In this document: positions 8,076-17,781 of the stretch, one piece after another
How positions within the stretch are numbered: position 1 is the stretch's first letter
Layout: each line of letters opens with the position of its first letter
Assembly: GCA_910583615.1 (NCBI GenBank)
Contig: CAJTXP010000011.1
Coordinates: 52,085 to 116,084, forward strand
Source of the DNA: an uncultured Lachnospiraceae bacterium
GTDB taxonomy: Bacteria; Bacillota; Clostridia; Lachnospirales; Lachnospiraceae
Length of the DNA stretch: 64,000 nt
Direction: 5' to 3'
Position numbers and translations under genes: made by a program
The notes under the pieces: generated by a model
Seen by the model: only the letters and a program-made list of their open reading frames with translations
What the model was told of the DNA's origin: nothing
Database searches by the model: none

Positions 8076-11000
8076 ATGGCTTTGGAAAATAACAGCGACA
8101 AAGGGAAGAATATGACGGAGGAATTTCAGATAGAAGAAGGAGTGCTGGTCGCCTACACCGGACGCAGCGAGGCTGTGACAGTTCCAGAGCAGGTGCGCGC
8201 CATAGGGCCGGGTGCGTTTAAAGCATGTGTTTCTCTGAAAAAAGTGATCCTTCCGGATACTCTTCGGACTATTGGCGAAAATGCATTTAAAGGCTGTCGG
8301 AAACTGGAAGAAGTCCGGATCCCGGGACAGGTATCGGAGATCGGCAGTTATGCGTTCCACCGCTGCCACGGACTGAAGCAGATGATCCTGCCGCCGTCCG
8401 TGAAGGAACTGGGCGATTGTACGTTTCTCTACTGCGACAGTCTTACAGAGATCCGGATGCCGGGGGTCAGGCGGCTGGGAAGACAGGCGTTCGTCAATGA
8501 CGTGCTGCTGGAAAAGATCGAGATATCGGAGGATCTTCAGGAAGCCTGCATCTGCGATGTGTTTACCGGCTGCGGGAAGATTTGTGAGATTGCATTTTCA
8601 GGCGGAGCATGTTTCAGGATTCCCAATGCAGTGGAGGCTGTGGCAGGGGATCTTCCGTTACCTGCTCTGGTGCGGCTGATCGCAGTTGATATTCTTCGGA
8701 TGATGGAGCTGGAGGGCAGGACGCTGGTTCGCTTCCTGACCAATTTAAAGCATGTGGACGTTCCGGAGGGAATTGAGGTTCTGGCAAAGAGCTGTTTTTT
8801 TGATAAACGCGGCATCCTGTCTGTGAAACTTCCGAAAACTTTAAAGGAGATCGGGAGCAGGGCATTTCGGAACTGCATCGGCCTGGAAACAGTGATTTTT
8901 GAAGGCGGTTCTGTCCGGATTCACGAGGATGCGTTCAAAAACTGCACGTCTCTGAAGACGATCCGGATCTGTGACGAAAAGGAATACCGGTTTGAAGGCC
9001 TTGCAGGGTTGCGTGGGACAGAGATCCCTGAGATGGTCCGCCGCATCTATCGGCAGGTGATGGGAAATTTCCGCATCAGCGGGACGATCCTGCTGAAATA
9101 TCTGGGTTCGGAATCACGAGTGGCAGTTCCGGAGGGGATCACGCAGATCGCAGAAGAAGCCTTTGCGGGCAATGAGGCCATTGACCGGGTCATCCTGCCG
9201 GACAGCGTTTACAGGATCGGCGCGGAGGCTTTCCGGGACTGTCTGCTGCTTCAGACGATTGTGCTGCCGGGCGGACTGGAGAAGATCGGACCGGGAGCTT
9301 TTGAAAACTGCGTCAAGCTGATCCGGATCCGCCTTCCGCAGGAAGTCAGGCATATTGAGGAACGGACCTTCCGCCATTGCACTGTGCTTCGGGAGGTGCG
9401 TTTTCCGGAAGGCTTTTATGGTATTGAAGAGAGCGCGTTTTACGGCTGTACATCCCTTAGGGAGATTTCTTTTCCGGACAGTTTAAGATGGATCGGAAGG
9501 ATGGCGTTTTATCGGTGCAGCGGGCTGAAGGAAGTGCGGCTTCCCGCAGGCGTGGGCTGCGTGGAAAGTCTCGCATTTGGAAGAAGCGGTGTCAGAAGGG
9601 TACAGATTGGAGCGGACGGAGGACAGTACAAAACAGAAGTGTTCGGCGGCTGCAGGAGTCTTCAAACACTGGTGCTGAAGGAGGGAGTGCGGCATATTCC
9701 GGATAAACTGGCGTATGGCTGCACTGCTCTGGCGCATGTGTCTGTGCCGGAGTCGGTTCAGTCTGTCGGGAGATTTCCATGGGAGAAGACCCCCTTTCTT
9801 GCAGAATGGAAAAAACGTATGGATACCAGAGACGGCGTTTTTTGGGATGGTCGTGACCTGGAAGGAAAGGTACGTCTGTCCGACCAGGTGCGCATCCTGG
9901 CGGGCGGCGCGTTTTACGGAAATGAGAACCTGACGGAGGTGTACCTGCCGGATTCGGTTCGCTGGATCGGTCCCGGCGCATTCAAGGGATGCAGGTGTCT
10001 TCTGCGGGTGCGGATGCCCTTCGGTATGGAACGTATGGAGGCAGAAGTGTTTTCCGGCTGCACGGAGCTTCAGGAAATATGGTTCTCAGAGACTGAAGAA
10101 CCGCAGCCGGTTCCTGCATGGAAGTTTATCGGAGAGCGGGCTTTTTACCGGTGCGGGAAGCTGCGGGGCATTCGGCTTGACCGTGTGGAACGGATCGAAA
10201 AGGAAGCCTTTGCCGGTTGTGGGACGCTGGAAAGAAGTATCCCGGCTCATAAAAAAGATATCAGGATCGGAGAACGGGCTTTCGAAGGTACTGGGTATCT
10301 GGAGGGAAGAGAAGGAACCCCCGTCGCTTTTGGACGAGTGCTTCTGTCGGGCGGTGACTGCAGCGGGGAAGTGTGTCTGCAGGAAGAAGTGGCAGGTATT
10401 GTGCCATACGCTTTTGCCGGAAACCGCAGGATCACGAAGGTGCGTCTTCCTGAAAGCCTTCAATGGATCGGGGAAGGTGCGTTTTATGGGTGCAGCGGGC
10501 TTCTGGAAGTAGAATTTCCGGAAGGAATTATGCGGATCGAACGGAGCGCCTTTGAGAAATGCATCCGGCTTCAAAAGATTGAAACAGCTGCCCGGCAGGC
10601 GGGAACGGCTGCTTTTGCCGGCTGTGTTTCCCTGAAAGAAGCGGCGGTTCCTAATCTGTCAATTTTAACAGAACGTCTGTTCGAAAACTGCAGAGAACTG
10701 AAGACCTGCCATTTGGAGCGGGCCGGAGCGATTCTGTCCCACTGCTTCAGCGGATGCAGGGCTCTGAAGCAGGTTTTGATCAATATGGTTCATGTGGTGC
10801 GTCCCTATGCCTTTGCAGGATGCGACGGACTGACTGCTGTGGAATTCAGGGATGAAGCATGTCTGTGCCCGCATGCCATGGAAGACTGCGGGAGCCTGGA
10901 AAAGATCACATTGACTGGAGAAAATGGGACGATCCGCCTGTATGAATATGCCCTTTCCGGCTGTACGGCTCTTCGAAGAATTGTCCGTCAGGGAAAGACA

Positions 11001-12194
11001 TGGGAATTTCATGATTACGGAGATATCTGTTCAGAACGGCTTCCGGAGACTGCAAGGCTTATGTTCCACAGCGCATTCAGTTGTTTTCTGGTGGAGCAGG
11101 AGGAGAGACTCTGCGGTTACCGGGGATCCGGGCGGATCGTGAAGATTCCGGAAGGGATCCGCCGTATTGAAGCGGAAGTGTTCCGGGATGTGCTGATGCT
11201 GGAGGATGTGGAGATTCCGAAAAGTGTGGAATACATCGGCGCCAAGGCATTTCACGGAACAGAGTGGCTGAAAAAGCGGAGGGAAGAAGATCCGCTTGTC
11301 ATTGTAAACCACATGCTTCTGGACGGTTCCGGCTGTGCCGGAGAGGTGGCCGTGCCGGAAGATGTGCGTCTGGTCTGCGGCTGGGCTTTTGCGGGCGGGC
11401 TGCAGATCCGGAAACTGCGTTTTCTGTCTGACCGGGTGCGGGTGGAAGAATACGCCTTCCGAAACTGCATCAATCTGCAGGAAATGGTGCTGGCGGACGG
11501 TTCCTGCGTGCATTTTACCGGGCTTGCGGACAGAGAACGGGAGCTTCCGGCACTGGCCAGACAGGCGGCGTTTGACAGTCTGAACTGTTTTAAGACGGAC
11601 CCGGACGGAGTGCTGGTGGAATGTACGGGCAATCTTGCACAGCTGAAGCTTGCCCGGGGAATCACTGCCGTTGGTGACGGCGCGTTTGAGGACAGTAATC
11701 TGCTGACGGAACTCTGTTTTCCGGAAACGGTAAAAAAGATCGGAAAACGCGCCTTTGCGGGATGCAGGTGGCTCCGGGAAGTCCGAAGCGCGGACCATGT
11801 GGAGCAGATCGGCGCACAGGCATTTTCCGGCTGCGGCGTGCTTGAGCGGGTGGAGCTGTCGGATGCGTTTGGGAGCATGGGCAGCAGGGCCTTTGAAAAC
11901 TGCACGTCGCTGGAGGAGATCCTGCTTCCGGAAGGAGTGGAGGAGATTCCGGAGCGGGCGTTCTACCGCTGCCACAGCCTGAAGCGTGTGACAGTCCCCT
12001 CTACCCTGAAACGGATCGGCCGGGAAGCCTTCGCGTTCTGCAGGGAGCTTCGGGAGCTTCAGGTGCCGGAGGGAACGATGGTTGAAGAACGGGCGTTCGA
12101 GGGGTGCAGTGATGCGGTTGTCATTTCAGGGAATATGGCGGACGGTCTGGAGAGCGGAGCCGGAGTTTCCGGTCGTTCCGGTGGAAATTTGTAA
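8076..12194 (+). CDS. Giant BspA-type leucine-rich repeat protein, no signal peptide
   Basis: A 1372-residue protein built almost wholly of LRR_5 (BspA-like, Treponema pallidum type) repeats of about 23 residues, such as IGPGAFKACVSLKKVILPDTL, with several dozen copies. Repeat-poor linkers with a helical look (for example around residues 190-225, 325-345 and 1130-1150) break it into blocks. Such repeats form long solenoids and usually sit on the cell surface in adhesion proteins. Here no signal peptide, membrane segment, LPXTG or choline-binding module is seen, so the product looks cytoplasmic or is exported in some other way. The ATG at 8076 follows GGGGAG; an ATG at 8112 (MTEEFQ) is a possible alternative. 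It sits in a run with dus before and the aldo/keto reductase 12 bases after. Function unknown. Confidence 0.85.
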   Translation: MALENNSDKGKNMTEEFQIEEGVLVAYTGRSEAVTVPEQVRAIGPGAFKACVSLKKVILPDTLRTIGENAFKGCRKLEEVRIPGQVSEIGSYAFHRCHGLKQMILPPSVKELGDCTFLYCDSLTEIRMPGVRRLGRQAFVNDVLLEKIEISEDLQEACICDVFTGCGKICEIAFSGGACFRIPNAVEAVAGDLPLPALVRLIAVDILRMMELEGRTLVRFLTNLKHVDVPEGIEVLAKSCFFDKRGILSVKLPKTLKEIGSRAFRNCIGLETVIFEGGSVRIHEDAFKNCTSLKTIRICDEKEYRFEGLAGLRGTEIPEMVRRIYRQVMGNFRISGTILLKYLGSESRVAVPEGITQIAEEAFAGNEAIDRVILPDSVYRIGAEAFRDCLLLQTIVLPGGLEKIGPGAFENCVKLIRIRLPQEVRHIEERTFRHCTVLREVRFPEGFYGIEESAFYGCTSLREISFPDSLRWIGRMAFYRCSGLKEVRLPAGVGCVESLAFGRSGVRRVQIGADGGQYKTEVFGGCRSLQTLVLKEGVRHIPDKLAYGCTALAHVSVPESVQSVGRFPWEKTPFLAEWKKRMDTRDGVFWDGRDLEGKVRLSDQVRILAGGAFYGNENLTEVYLPDSVRWIGPGAFKGCRCLLRVRMPFGMERMEAEVFSGCTELQEIWFSETEEPQPVPAWKFIGERAFYRCGKLRGIRLDRVERIEKEAFAGCGTLERSIPAHKKDIRIGERAFEGTGYLEGREGTPVAFGRVLLSGGDCSGEVCLQEEVAGIVPYAFAGNRRITKVRLPESLQWIGEGAFYGCSGLLEVEFPEGIMRIERSAFEKCIRLQKIETAARQAGTAAFAGCVSLKEAAVPNLSILTERLFENCRELKTCHLERAGAILSHCFSGCRALKQVLINMVHVVRPYAFAGCDGLTAVEFRDEACLCPHAMEDCGSLEKITLTGENGTIRLYEYALSGCTALRRIVRQGKTWEFHDYGDICSERLPETARLMFHSAFSCFLVEQEERLCGYRGSGRIVKIPEGIRRIEAEVFRDVLMLEDVEIPKSVEYIGAKAFHGTEWLKKRREEDPLVIVNHMLLDGSGCAGEVAVPEDVRLVCGWAFAGGLQIRKLRFLSDRVRVEEYAFRNCINLQEMVLADGSCVHFTGLADRERELPALARQAAFDSLNCFKTDPDGVLVECTGNLAQLKLARGITAVGDGAFEDSNLLTELCFPETVKKIGKRAFAGCRWLREVRSADHVEQIGAQAFSGCGVLERVELSDAFGSMGSRAFENCTSLEEILLPEGVEEIPERAFYRCHSLKRVTVPSTLKRIGREAFAFCRELRELQVPEGTMVEERAFEGCSDAVVISGNMADGLESGAGVSGRSGGNL

Positions 12195-12206
12195 GCAGGA
12201 GAAAAC

Positions 12207-13325
12207 ATGCGTTACCGAAAACTTGGCAATACGGGTCTGGCCGTATCGGAGATCGGATTTGGGACAATTCCGATTCTGCAGGGCAGTGTTCCGGTCCTGC
12301 CGGATTATTATAATCTGAATGATGAGGAAGCGCTGGCTGTGATGGAGCATGCGTTTGGGCTGGGCTGCAATCTGTATGATACGGCGATCGTTCCGGAATA
12401 CGGCGACGCGGAGCGCAAGCTGGGATTGTTTGCGGCCCGCGTTGGGCGGGAGAAGCTTGTGATCTCGGACAAAGCCCGGTTTTTCGACGGAAATGAGATG
12501 TATCAGGCGGTGGAGGCATCCTGCGGACATCTGGGGACCTGTCCGGATCTCTACTTTGTCCATCAGGTGGATGCGGAACATGAGGAGGAAGTATTTCAAA
12601 AAGGCGGCGCGCTGGATGCACTGACCGAACTGAAGGCGGAGGGAAAGATCCGTTTTGCGGGCATTGCGTCCCATTATTATGACATTCTGCGGAAGGGAGC
12701 GGCGGATTCCCGGGTGGATGTGCTGCAGGGAAGCGGAAACCTTCTGGAACGTGGAATGCTGGATCGTCTTAAAAAAGAACATATGTTCTCTGATAAAGGA
12801 TTCCTGGTCAACAAAGTGTATGCGGCAGGGATTCTTCCTGCTTTTTTTCCGGTTCGGACACTGATTCGGTCGGTATTGTCTTACCCGGTTTCCAGCGCGC
12901 TCATTGGGATTGGGACAAAAGAACAGGCGGAGGCAGCCATGGGATGGGAACCGGCCGGAGAACGGGAGAGGCTTCCTTCCTTCGAAGAGGTGCTGTCTGT
13001 GCTGGAAAAAGACTACGATCCGATTTCCTGTGACCGGTGCCAGAGGTGCGTCTGTCCGTACGGGACGGAGATCCATACTCTGTTCCGCCAGTATCAGTAT
13101 TATTTCCTCGGGAAGGAATACTGGGCGCTTCGGAAGCTGGATCTGGGGATTGAAGAGAGCGCCGCATACTGCAGGGAATGCGGAGAAATGCCCTGCATGG
13201 ACCAGTGTCCGAGAGGAATCCGGATTCCGGATGCGATCGAAAGGGTCCGGCAGCTGGTGAGAGAGCATCCGATAGCACAACCCGCCGGCAGACATACAAT
13301 AAAGGAAACGCAAAAAACAGGATAG
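12207..13325 (+). CDS. Aldo/keto reductase with C-terminal ferredoxin-like domain
   Basis: A 372-residue oxidoreductase. The AKR barrel begins YRKLGNTGLAVSEIGFG. The catalytic tetrad is visible as Asp in NLYDTA, Tyr in PEYGDAERKLG, Lys in ISDKARF and His in FVHQVD. After about residue 270 comes a cysteine-rich tail, CDRCQRCVCPYG and then CRECGEMPCMDQCPRGI, typical of AKR proteins carrying 4Fe-4S clusters. The clusters suggest that electrons may come from or go to ferredoxin rather than only NAD(P)H. Substrate unknown. It lies between the LRR gene (12 bases) and the glycosyltransferase (5 bases), so co-transcription is likely. Confidence 0.85.
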   Translation: MRYRKLGNTGLAVSEIGFGTIPILQGSVPVLPDYYNLNDEEALAVMEHAFGLGCNLYDTAIVPEYGDAERKLGLFAARVGREKLVISDKARFFDGNEMYQAVEASCGHLGTCPDLYFVHQVDAEHEEEVFQKGGALDALTELKAEGKIRFAGIASHYYDILRKGAADSRVDVLQGSGNLLERGMLDRLKKEHMFSDKGFLVNKVYAAGILPAFFPVRTLIRSVLSYPVSSALIGIGTKEQAEAAMGWEPAGERERLPSFEEVLSVLEKDYDPISCDRCQRCVCPYGTEIHTLFRQYQYYFLGKEYWALRKLDLGIEESAAYCRECGEMPCMDQCPRGIRIPDAIERVRQLVREHPIAQPAGRHTIKETQKTG

Positions 13326-13330
13326 GATTT

Positions 13331-14398
13331 ATGGTTACGATCAGTTTGTGCATGATTGTAAAAAATGAAGAGAAGGTGTTGGGCCGGTGTCTGGATTCCG
13401 TTAAGGATGCGGTGGACGAGATAATCATCGTGGATACCGGGTCCGAAGACCGGACAAAAGAGATTGCGGCGGCGTATACGGATAAGGTGTACGAGTTTGA
13501 ATGGACAAATGATTTTGCAAAAGCCCGCAACGAATCGTTTTCAAAAGCAGAGATGGATTACTGTATGTGGCTGGATGCGGATGATGTGCTGGAAGCAGGA
13601 GGGCAGGAGAAGCTTCTGGAATGGAAGGCGCATGCAGACGGAACTGCGGATGCGGTGATGACGGACTATGCAGCCGGCTTTGATGAGGAAGGAAAGGTGA
13701 CTTTCTGCTACAAGCGGGAACGGCTTCTGAAAAGGGACAGGGGATTTCGGTGGGAGGGACGGGTGCATGAGGCGGTGCCCGTGTCCGGAAAGGTGGAGCA
13801 GCTGGAACTGCGTATCGAGCACCACAGCCGGAAAAAAATCTATGGAGATCGGAATCTTCGGATTTATGAAGCCATGAAGGAAGCAGGAGAGCCGTTTCAG
13901 GCAAGGGATCTGTTTTATTATGCAAGAGAACTGTATTATCACAGAAGATACGAGGAGGCAGTGGGTTGCTTCCTGTTTTTTTTGGAACGAAAGGACGGGT
14001 TTTGTGAAAATCAGGTGGATGCCTGCAGATTTACGGCATATTGCCTGTATGCTCTCGGGAAGGAAGAAAAGGCGCTTTCTTTTCTGTACCGGGGGCTTTT
14101 GTACCGGACGCCGGGAGGAGAGCTGTGCTGCGAGATCGGGAAACACTTTGCGGACCGGCAGAACTGGGAGCAGGCAGCGTTCTGGTATGAGGCGGCGCTT
14201 CATGCGCCAAAGAAAACAACAGGAGGGTTTATACAGGAAGAGTGTTACGGGTATGTGCCGTATGTTCAGCTGAGCGTGTGTTATGATCGAATGGGGGAGC
14301 AGAAAAAAGCATATGAATGTCATAAAATGGCGGGGAAATATAAGCCATATGGAAGAGAATACAGGAAAAATGAAGAATATTTTCGTAATATGGAATAA
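13331..14398 (+). CDS. Family 2 glycosyltransferase with TPR-like C-terminus
   Basis: A 355-residue GT-A glycosyltransferase. The N-terminus has SLCMIVKNEEKVLGRCLDSV and IIIVDTGSEDRTKEIA, and the DxD motif is in YCMWLDADDVLEAGG. Residues from about 200 on form tetratricopeptide-like helical pairs (YYARELYYHRRYEEAVGCF, ALGKEEKALSFLYRG). This architecture is common among enzymes that glycosylate proteins or surface polymers in Clostridia. The ATG at 13331 is used because the protein then starts exactly at the fold; an open frame running back to 13178 lies inside the reductase gene. The collagen-like gene starts 65 bases downstream and its GPT/GAT triplets are plausible acceptors, as for BclA; that link is inference. 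Confidence 0.85.
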   Translation: MVTISLCMIVKNEEKVLGRCLDSVKDAVDEIIIVDTGSEDRTKEIAAAYTDKVYEFEWTNDFAKARNESFSKAEMDYCMWLDADDVLEAGGQEKLLEWKAHADGTADAVMTDYAAGFDEEGKVTFCYKRERLLKRDRGFRWEGRVHEAVPVSGKVEQLELRIEHHSRKKIYGDRNLRIYEAMKEAGEPFQARDLFYYARELYYHRRYEEAVGCFLFFLERKDGFCENQVDACRFTAYCLYALGKEEKALSFLYRGLLYRTPGGELCCEIGKHFADRQNWEQAAFWYEAALHAPKKTTGGFIQEECYGYVPYVQLSVCYDRMGEQKKAYECHKMAGKYKPYGREYRKNEEYFRNME

Positions 14399-14463
14399 GA
14401 ACGCTATGGAAAAGTCCGCATACTCTATGTAGTGAAAACAGTTAAATAAGGAGACAAACGAGT

Positions 14464-15609
14464 ATGGATTTTTTCCGAAGAAATTGTGATGGTAATTCCT
14501 GTGGGTATCCGGGACAGCAGAACAGCAGATGCTGTCAGGGTCCGACCGGCCCGATGGGTCCGAGAGGGTGCCCGGGTCCGACCGGTCCGAGAGGATGTCC
14601 GGGTCCCACAGGTCCTCAGGGTCCCATGGGTCCTGGAGGGATCGAAGGGCCACAGGGTCCGCAGGGACCGCAGGGCCCCATAGGTCCTGAAGGCCCGCAG
14701 GGCCTGCAGGGGATTCCCGGTCCTGCAGGGGCACCGGGAGCCACCGGACCAACCGGTGCAGCCGGTGCCCAGGGAGTGACTGGCCCAGCCGGAGCGATGG
14801 GCCCGACCGGTCCGCAGGGGCCGCAGGGTTCTCAGGGAATTCAGGGGCCTGCAGGCCCGGCCGGAGCGACCGGCCCAACCGGAGCCACGGGTGCAGCCGG
14901 AGCGACCGGTCCGACCGGAGCGACCGGCCCGACTGGAGCCACGGGTGCAGCCGGAGTTGCCGGCCCGACCGGAGCGACTGGTGCAACTGGAGCGGCCGGT
15001 GCAGCCGGAGTTGCCGGCCCAACCGGAGCGACCGGTGCAACTGGAGCGACCGGCCCAATCGGAGTTGCCGGCCCGACCGGAGCGACTGGCCCGACCGGAG
15101 CGACCGGTCCGACTGGAGCCGCCGGCCCTGCCGGAATTACCGGTCCGACCGGAGTGACGGGTTCGACCGGCCCCACGGGTCCTGCCAACGGACTCACATC
15201 CTATGGAGGCATATACAATACAGTGCCGCAGACGCTGAACCTGACGCTTGGCGGAACAACGCAGATTCCCATGCCTCAGACCATGCCGCTGAAAGATGTA
15301 ACTTATACACCGGCTAACAGTATCACGATCATTACGCCGGGAACGTATGAGATCAATTACAGTACGACGATGTCGGCAGCTTTGGGAACCACGGTAACCA
15401 CTGCGGTACGCCGCAATGGTACGAACATTCCGAGTGCAACCGTTTCCCGTGCACTGTCGGTAGGCGTCAATTCTCTGTTTAGTGGGAGCACGGTCGTTGC
15501 TCTGGTGGCAGGAGATGTCATAGATATGGCAATTTCTGCATTGATTGCAGTAGGGGTGACGCTTGGCAGCGGAACCAGCGCAGCACTTACCGTGAAAAAA
15601 ATCGATTAA
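14464..15609 (+). CDS. Collagen-like surface protein (BclA-type)
   Basis: A 381-residue protein. Residues 1-25 hold four cysteines (C8, C13, C23, C24), which could make disulfide anchors. Residues 26-241 are about 72 uninterrupted Gly-X-Y triplets, first GPQ/GCP-type, then rich in GAT, GPT and GVA, so threonine fills many Y positions, as in glycosylated exosporium collagen BclA. Residues 242-381 form a beta-rich, threonine/valine-rich domain like the trimerising BclA C-terminal domain. No classical signal peptide is seen, which fits spore-surface proteins assembled from the mother cell. A strong AAGGAG site lies at 14449-14454. A terminator follows. The protein probably forms trimeric hair-like fibres on spore or cell; placement is inferred. 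Confidence 0.85.
   Translation: MDFFRRNCDGNSCGYPGQQNSRCCQGPTGPMGPRGCPGPTGPRGCPGPTGPQGPMGPGGIEGPQGPQGPQGPIGPEGPQGLQGIPGPAGAPGATGPTGAAGAQGVTGPAGAMGPTGPQGPQGSQGIQGPAGPAGATGPTGATGAAGATGPTGATGPTGATGAAGVAGPTGATGATGAAGAAGVAGPTGATGATGATGPIGVAGPTGATGPTGATGPTGAAGPAGITGPTGVTGSTGPTGPANGLTSYGGIYNTVPQTLNLTLGGTTQIPMPQTMPLKDVTYTPANSITIITPGTYEINYSTTMSAALGTTVTTAVRRNGTNIPSATVSRALSVGVNSLFSGSTVVALVAGDVIDMAISALIAVGVTLGSGTSAALTVKKID
14840..15180 (+). repeat. Short tandem repeats encoding Gly-X-Y triplets
   Basis: Near-identical 9-bp and longer units such as GGAGCGACC and GGAGTTGCC recur in tandem, with synonymous drift. Such tracts change length easily, so triplet number probably varies between strains. Confidence 0.75.
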
Positions 15610-15617
15610 TTCAGTCT

Positions 15618-15647
15618 AAGCTGCGCGGTTTCGCGCAGCTTTCCCTT
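15618..15647 (+). terminator. Terminator after the collagen-like gene
   Basis: Perfect 10-bp stem, 15618-15627 with 15632-15641, loop GTTT, then a weak pyrimidine tract (TTCCCTT). Confidence 0.65.
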
Positions 15648-15771
15648 GAAGTCATCCAAAATGATGCATGTTTGATGGCATTCTGATGTTCCTTTGATGC
15701 TCTGATATGATAGCCTTTCTATAACAGAAGAAGCAGCAGTATCAACATCAGAAGAACAGAAGAGGTGTATC

Positions 15772-17781
15772 ATGAAAAAGAAAAACCGGCTGTGTTTGTT
15801 TATGGTACTCTGCATGTTGGCGGTACATTGTCCGGCTGTGCATGCAGAGGCGCAGGAAGAAGATAAGAACCAGGATGTAACGCCTGCTCCTTATTTTTTT
15901 ATTGAGGGTGCAGACCCTGAGGTGGACCATCTGCCGCTGAAGGGAACGGAGGTGACAACAAACATCAACGGAATCATTGCTGAGACATATGTGACGCAGA
16001 CATATGCCAATGAGGGGGAACATCCAATCAATGCAAGTTATGTCTTTCCGGCTTCCACGAAGGTATCCGTCCACGGGATGAAGATGGAGATCGGGAATCA
16101 GGTGGTGACCGCTGTTATCAAAGAAAAGGAAGAGGCCAGACAGGATTACGAGGAAGCCAGGAGCGAGGGGAAGAGCGCATCGCTTCTGGAAGAAAAAAGG
16201 TCAAACGTTTTTACTATGGATGTGGCGAATATCATGCCCGGAGATACCGTCCGCATCGAGCTGCACTATACGGAAATGATCCAGTCGGCGGAAGGAACTT
16301 ATCAGTTTGTATTTCCGACGGTTGTCGGCCCCCGTTATGCGGGAAAGGTGGATGAGGAAAAGGCAGAAGAGGGCGGCTGGGTGGAAACACCTTATCTGGA
16401 AGAGGGCGTTGCGCCGGACAGCGCTTATCAGATCAATGTGAATCTGTCTGCCGGCGTTCCGATCACCAGACTGGCATGCGACACGCATAAGACGCAGGTG
16501 GAGCAGACGGAAGAGTCGAAAGCAAAGGTGACTCTGGCGGATTCGGAGGATTTTGCAGGAAACAGGGATTTTATTCTGGAATATGAGCTGACAGGGGAGA
16601 AGGTGGATTCCGGACTTATGCTCTATACAGGAGAAAAGGAGAATTTCTTTCTGCTGACCGTGCAGCCGCCAAAACGTTATAGACCGGAGGAACTGGTATC
16701 CAGAGAATATATTTTCATTCTGGATGTATCGGGTTCCATGAACGGATATCCCCTGGACACGGCAAAGGAACTGATTCGGACGATGGTTTCAAACCTTCAA
16801 AGCACAGACAGTTTTAATCTGTTTCTGTTCTCGGATATTGTATCGGAGATGTCGCTGGAATCGGTGGCTGCCACGGAAGAAAATGTGGACTGCGCCATGA
16901 AACTGATCGATATGCAGGAAGGCGGCGGAGGTACGGAGCTTGCAGAGGCGCTTGCATGTGCGCTGGACACGCCGAAGAAAAGCGGCATGGCCAGGAATGT
17001 GGTAGTCATTACAGACGGATATATCTATGATGAAGAAGAGGTTTTTGGAAAAATCAACGAAAATCTGGATAACACCAGCTTCTTCTCTTTCGGTATCGGA
17101 AGTTCTGTGAACCGTTCTCTGATGGAAGGGATTGCAGGAACAGGAATGGGCGAGTCGTTTGTTGTGACTGAGGAAGAAAAGGCGGAAGAGACGGCAGAGA
17201 AATTCCGTACGTATATCGAAGCTCCGGTGCTGACGGATATTCAGGTATCGTTTGAAGGTTTTGATGTTCATGATACCGTACCGGCTGCAGTTCCCACGTT
17301 ATTTGCTGAAAAACCGGTAGTCCTGTTTGGAAAATGGAGCGGGGAGCCGTCCGGAACGGTTAAGATTACAGGAAAGACAGGGACGAAGGATTTTGTGCAG
17401 GAAATCGATGTGTCTCAGACAGTACCGTCCGAAGAAAACGGAGCGATCCAGTATCTGTGGGCGAGGAAAAAGGTGGACATGCTGACTGCATACGGTTATG
17501 CCGGGGAGGATGAGAATACAAAAGAAGCCATTACATCTATTGGCCTTGACTACAGTATGGTGACGCCATATACTTCCTTTGTAGCTGTGCTTGATACGAT
17601 CCGGAACCCGGAGGGCGACAGCATGGATGTGGATCAGCCGTCTCCCCTTCCGCAGGGGGTGTCCGGCCTGTCGGTTGGAGGCTACCTGATGGGGGCGGAG
17701 CCGGAAGAACTGGTTCTGAGTATTATGGCAGTGGCGGTCATGCTGGCAGGTATTCTGTCGGGCAGGAGGAAGCAGACATGA
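15772..17781 (+). CDS. Secreted VIT/VWA-domain protein with C-terminal sorting-like tail
   Basis: A 669-residue exported protein. Residues 1-25 are a signal peptide (KKK n-region, hydrophobic core, cleavage near VHA-EAQ). A VIT domain (vault/inter-alpha-trypsin type) spans about residues 40-170, with GTEVTTNINGIIAETYVTQTY and FTMDVANIMPGDTVRIELHYTE. A von Willebrand A domain starts near residue 315 with the MIDAS motif DVSGS in IFILDVSGSMNGYP and an acidic TDGYIYDEEE. The tail reads AEPEE, then a hydrophobic stretch LVLSIMAVAVMLAGIL, then SGRRKQT. This tripartite end resembles PEP-CTERM-like exosortase substrates. The exosortase-like gene overlaps its end by 4 bases (ATGA), so enzyme and substrate are probably a dedicated pair. 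Confidence 0.88.
   Translation: MKKKNRLCLFMVLCMLAVHCPAVHAEAQEEDKNQDVTPAPYFFIEGADPEVDHLPLKGTEVTTNINGIIAETYVTQTYANEGEHPINASYVFPASTKVSVHGMKMEIGNQVVTAVIKEKEEARQDYEEARSEGKSASLLEEKRSNVFTMDVANIMPGDTVRIELHYTEMIQSAEGTYQFVFPTVVGPRYAGKVDEEKAEEGGWVETPYLEEGVAPDSAYQINVNLSAGVPITRLACDTHKTQVEQTEESKAKVTLADSEDFAGNRDFILEYELTGEKVDSGLMLYTGEKENFFLLTVQPPKRYRPEELVSREYIFILDVSGSMNGYPLDTAKELIRTMVSNLQSTDSFNLFLFSDIVSEMSLESVAATEENVDCAMKLIDMQEGGGGTELAEALACALDTPKKSGMARNVVVITDGYIYDEEEVFGKINENLDNTSFFSFGIGSSVNRSLMEGIAGTGMGESFVVTEEEKAEETAEKFRTYIEAPVLTDIQVSFEGFDVHDTVPAAVPTLFAEKPVVLFGKWSGEPSGTVKITGKTGTKDFVQEIDVSQTVPSEENGAIQYLWARKKVDMLTAYGYAGEDENTKEAITSIGLDYSMVTPYTSFVAVLDTIRNPEGDSMDVDQPSPLPQGVSGLSVGGYLMGAEPEELVLSIMAVAVMLAGILSGRRKQT

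Noticed and set aside
14840..15180. CRISPR array
   Set aside because: The repeats are tandem and coding, with no unique spacers and no cas genes.
13541..15197. Long minus-strand proline/leucine-rich open frames across the collagen gene
   Set aside because: They are mirror images of the Gly-X-Y repeat and have no ribosome site.
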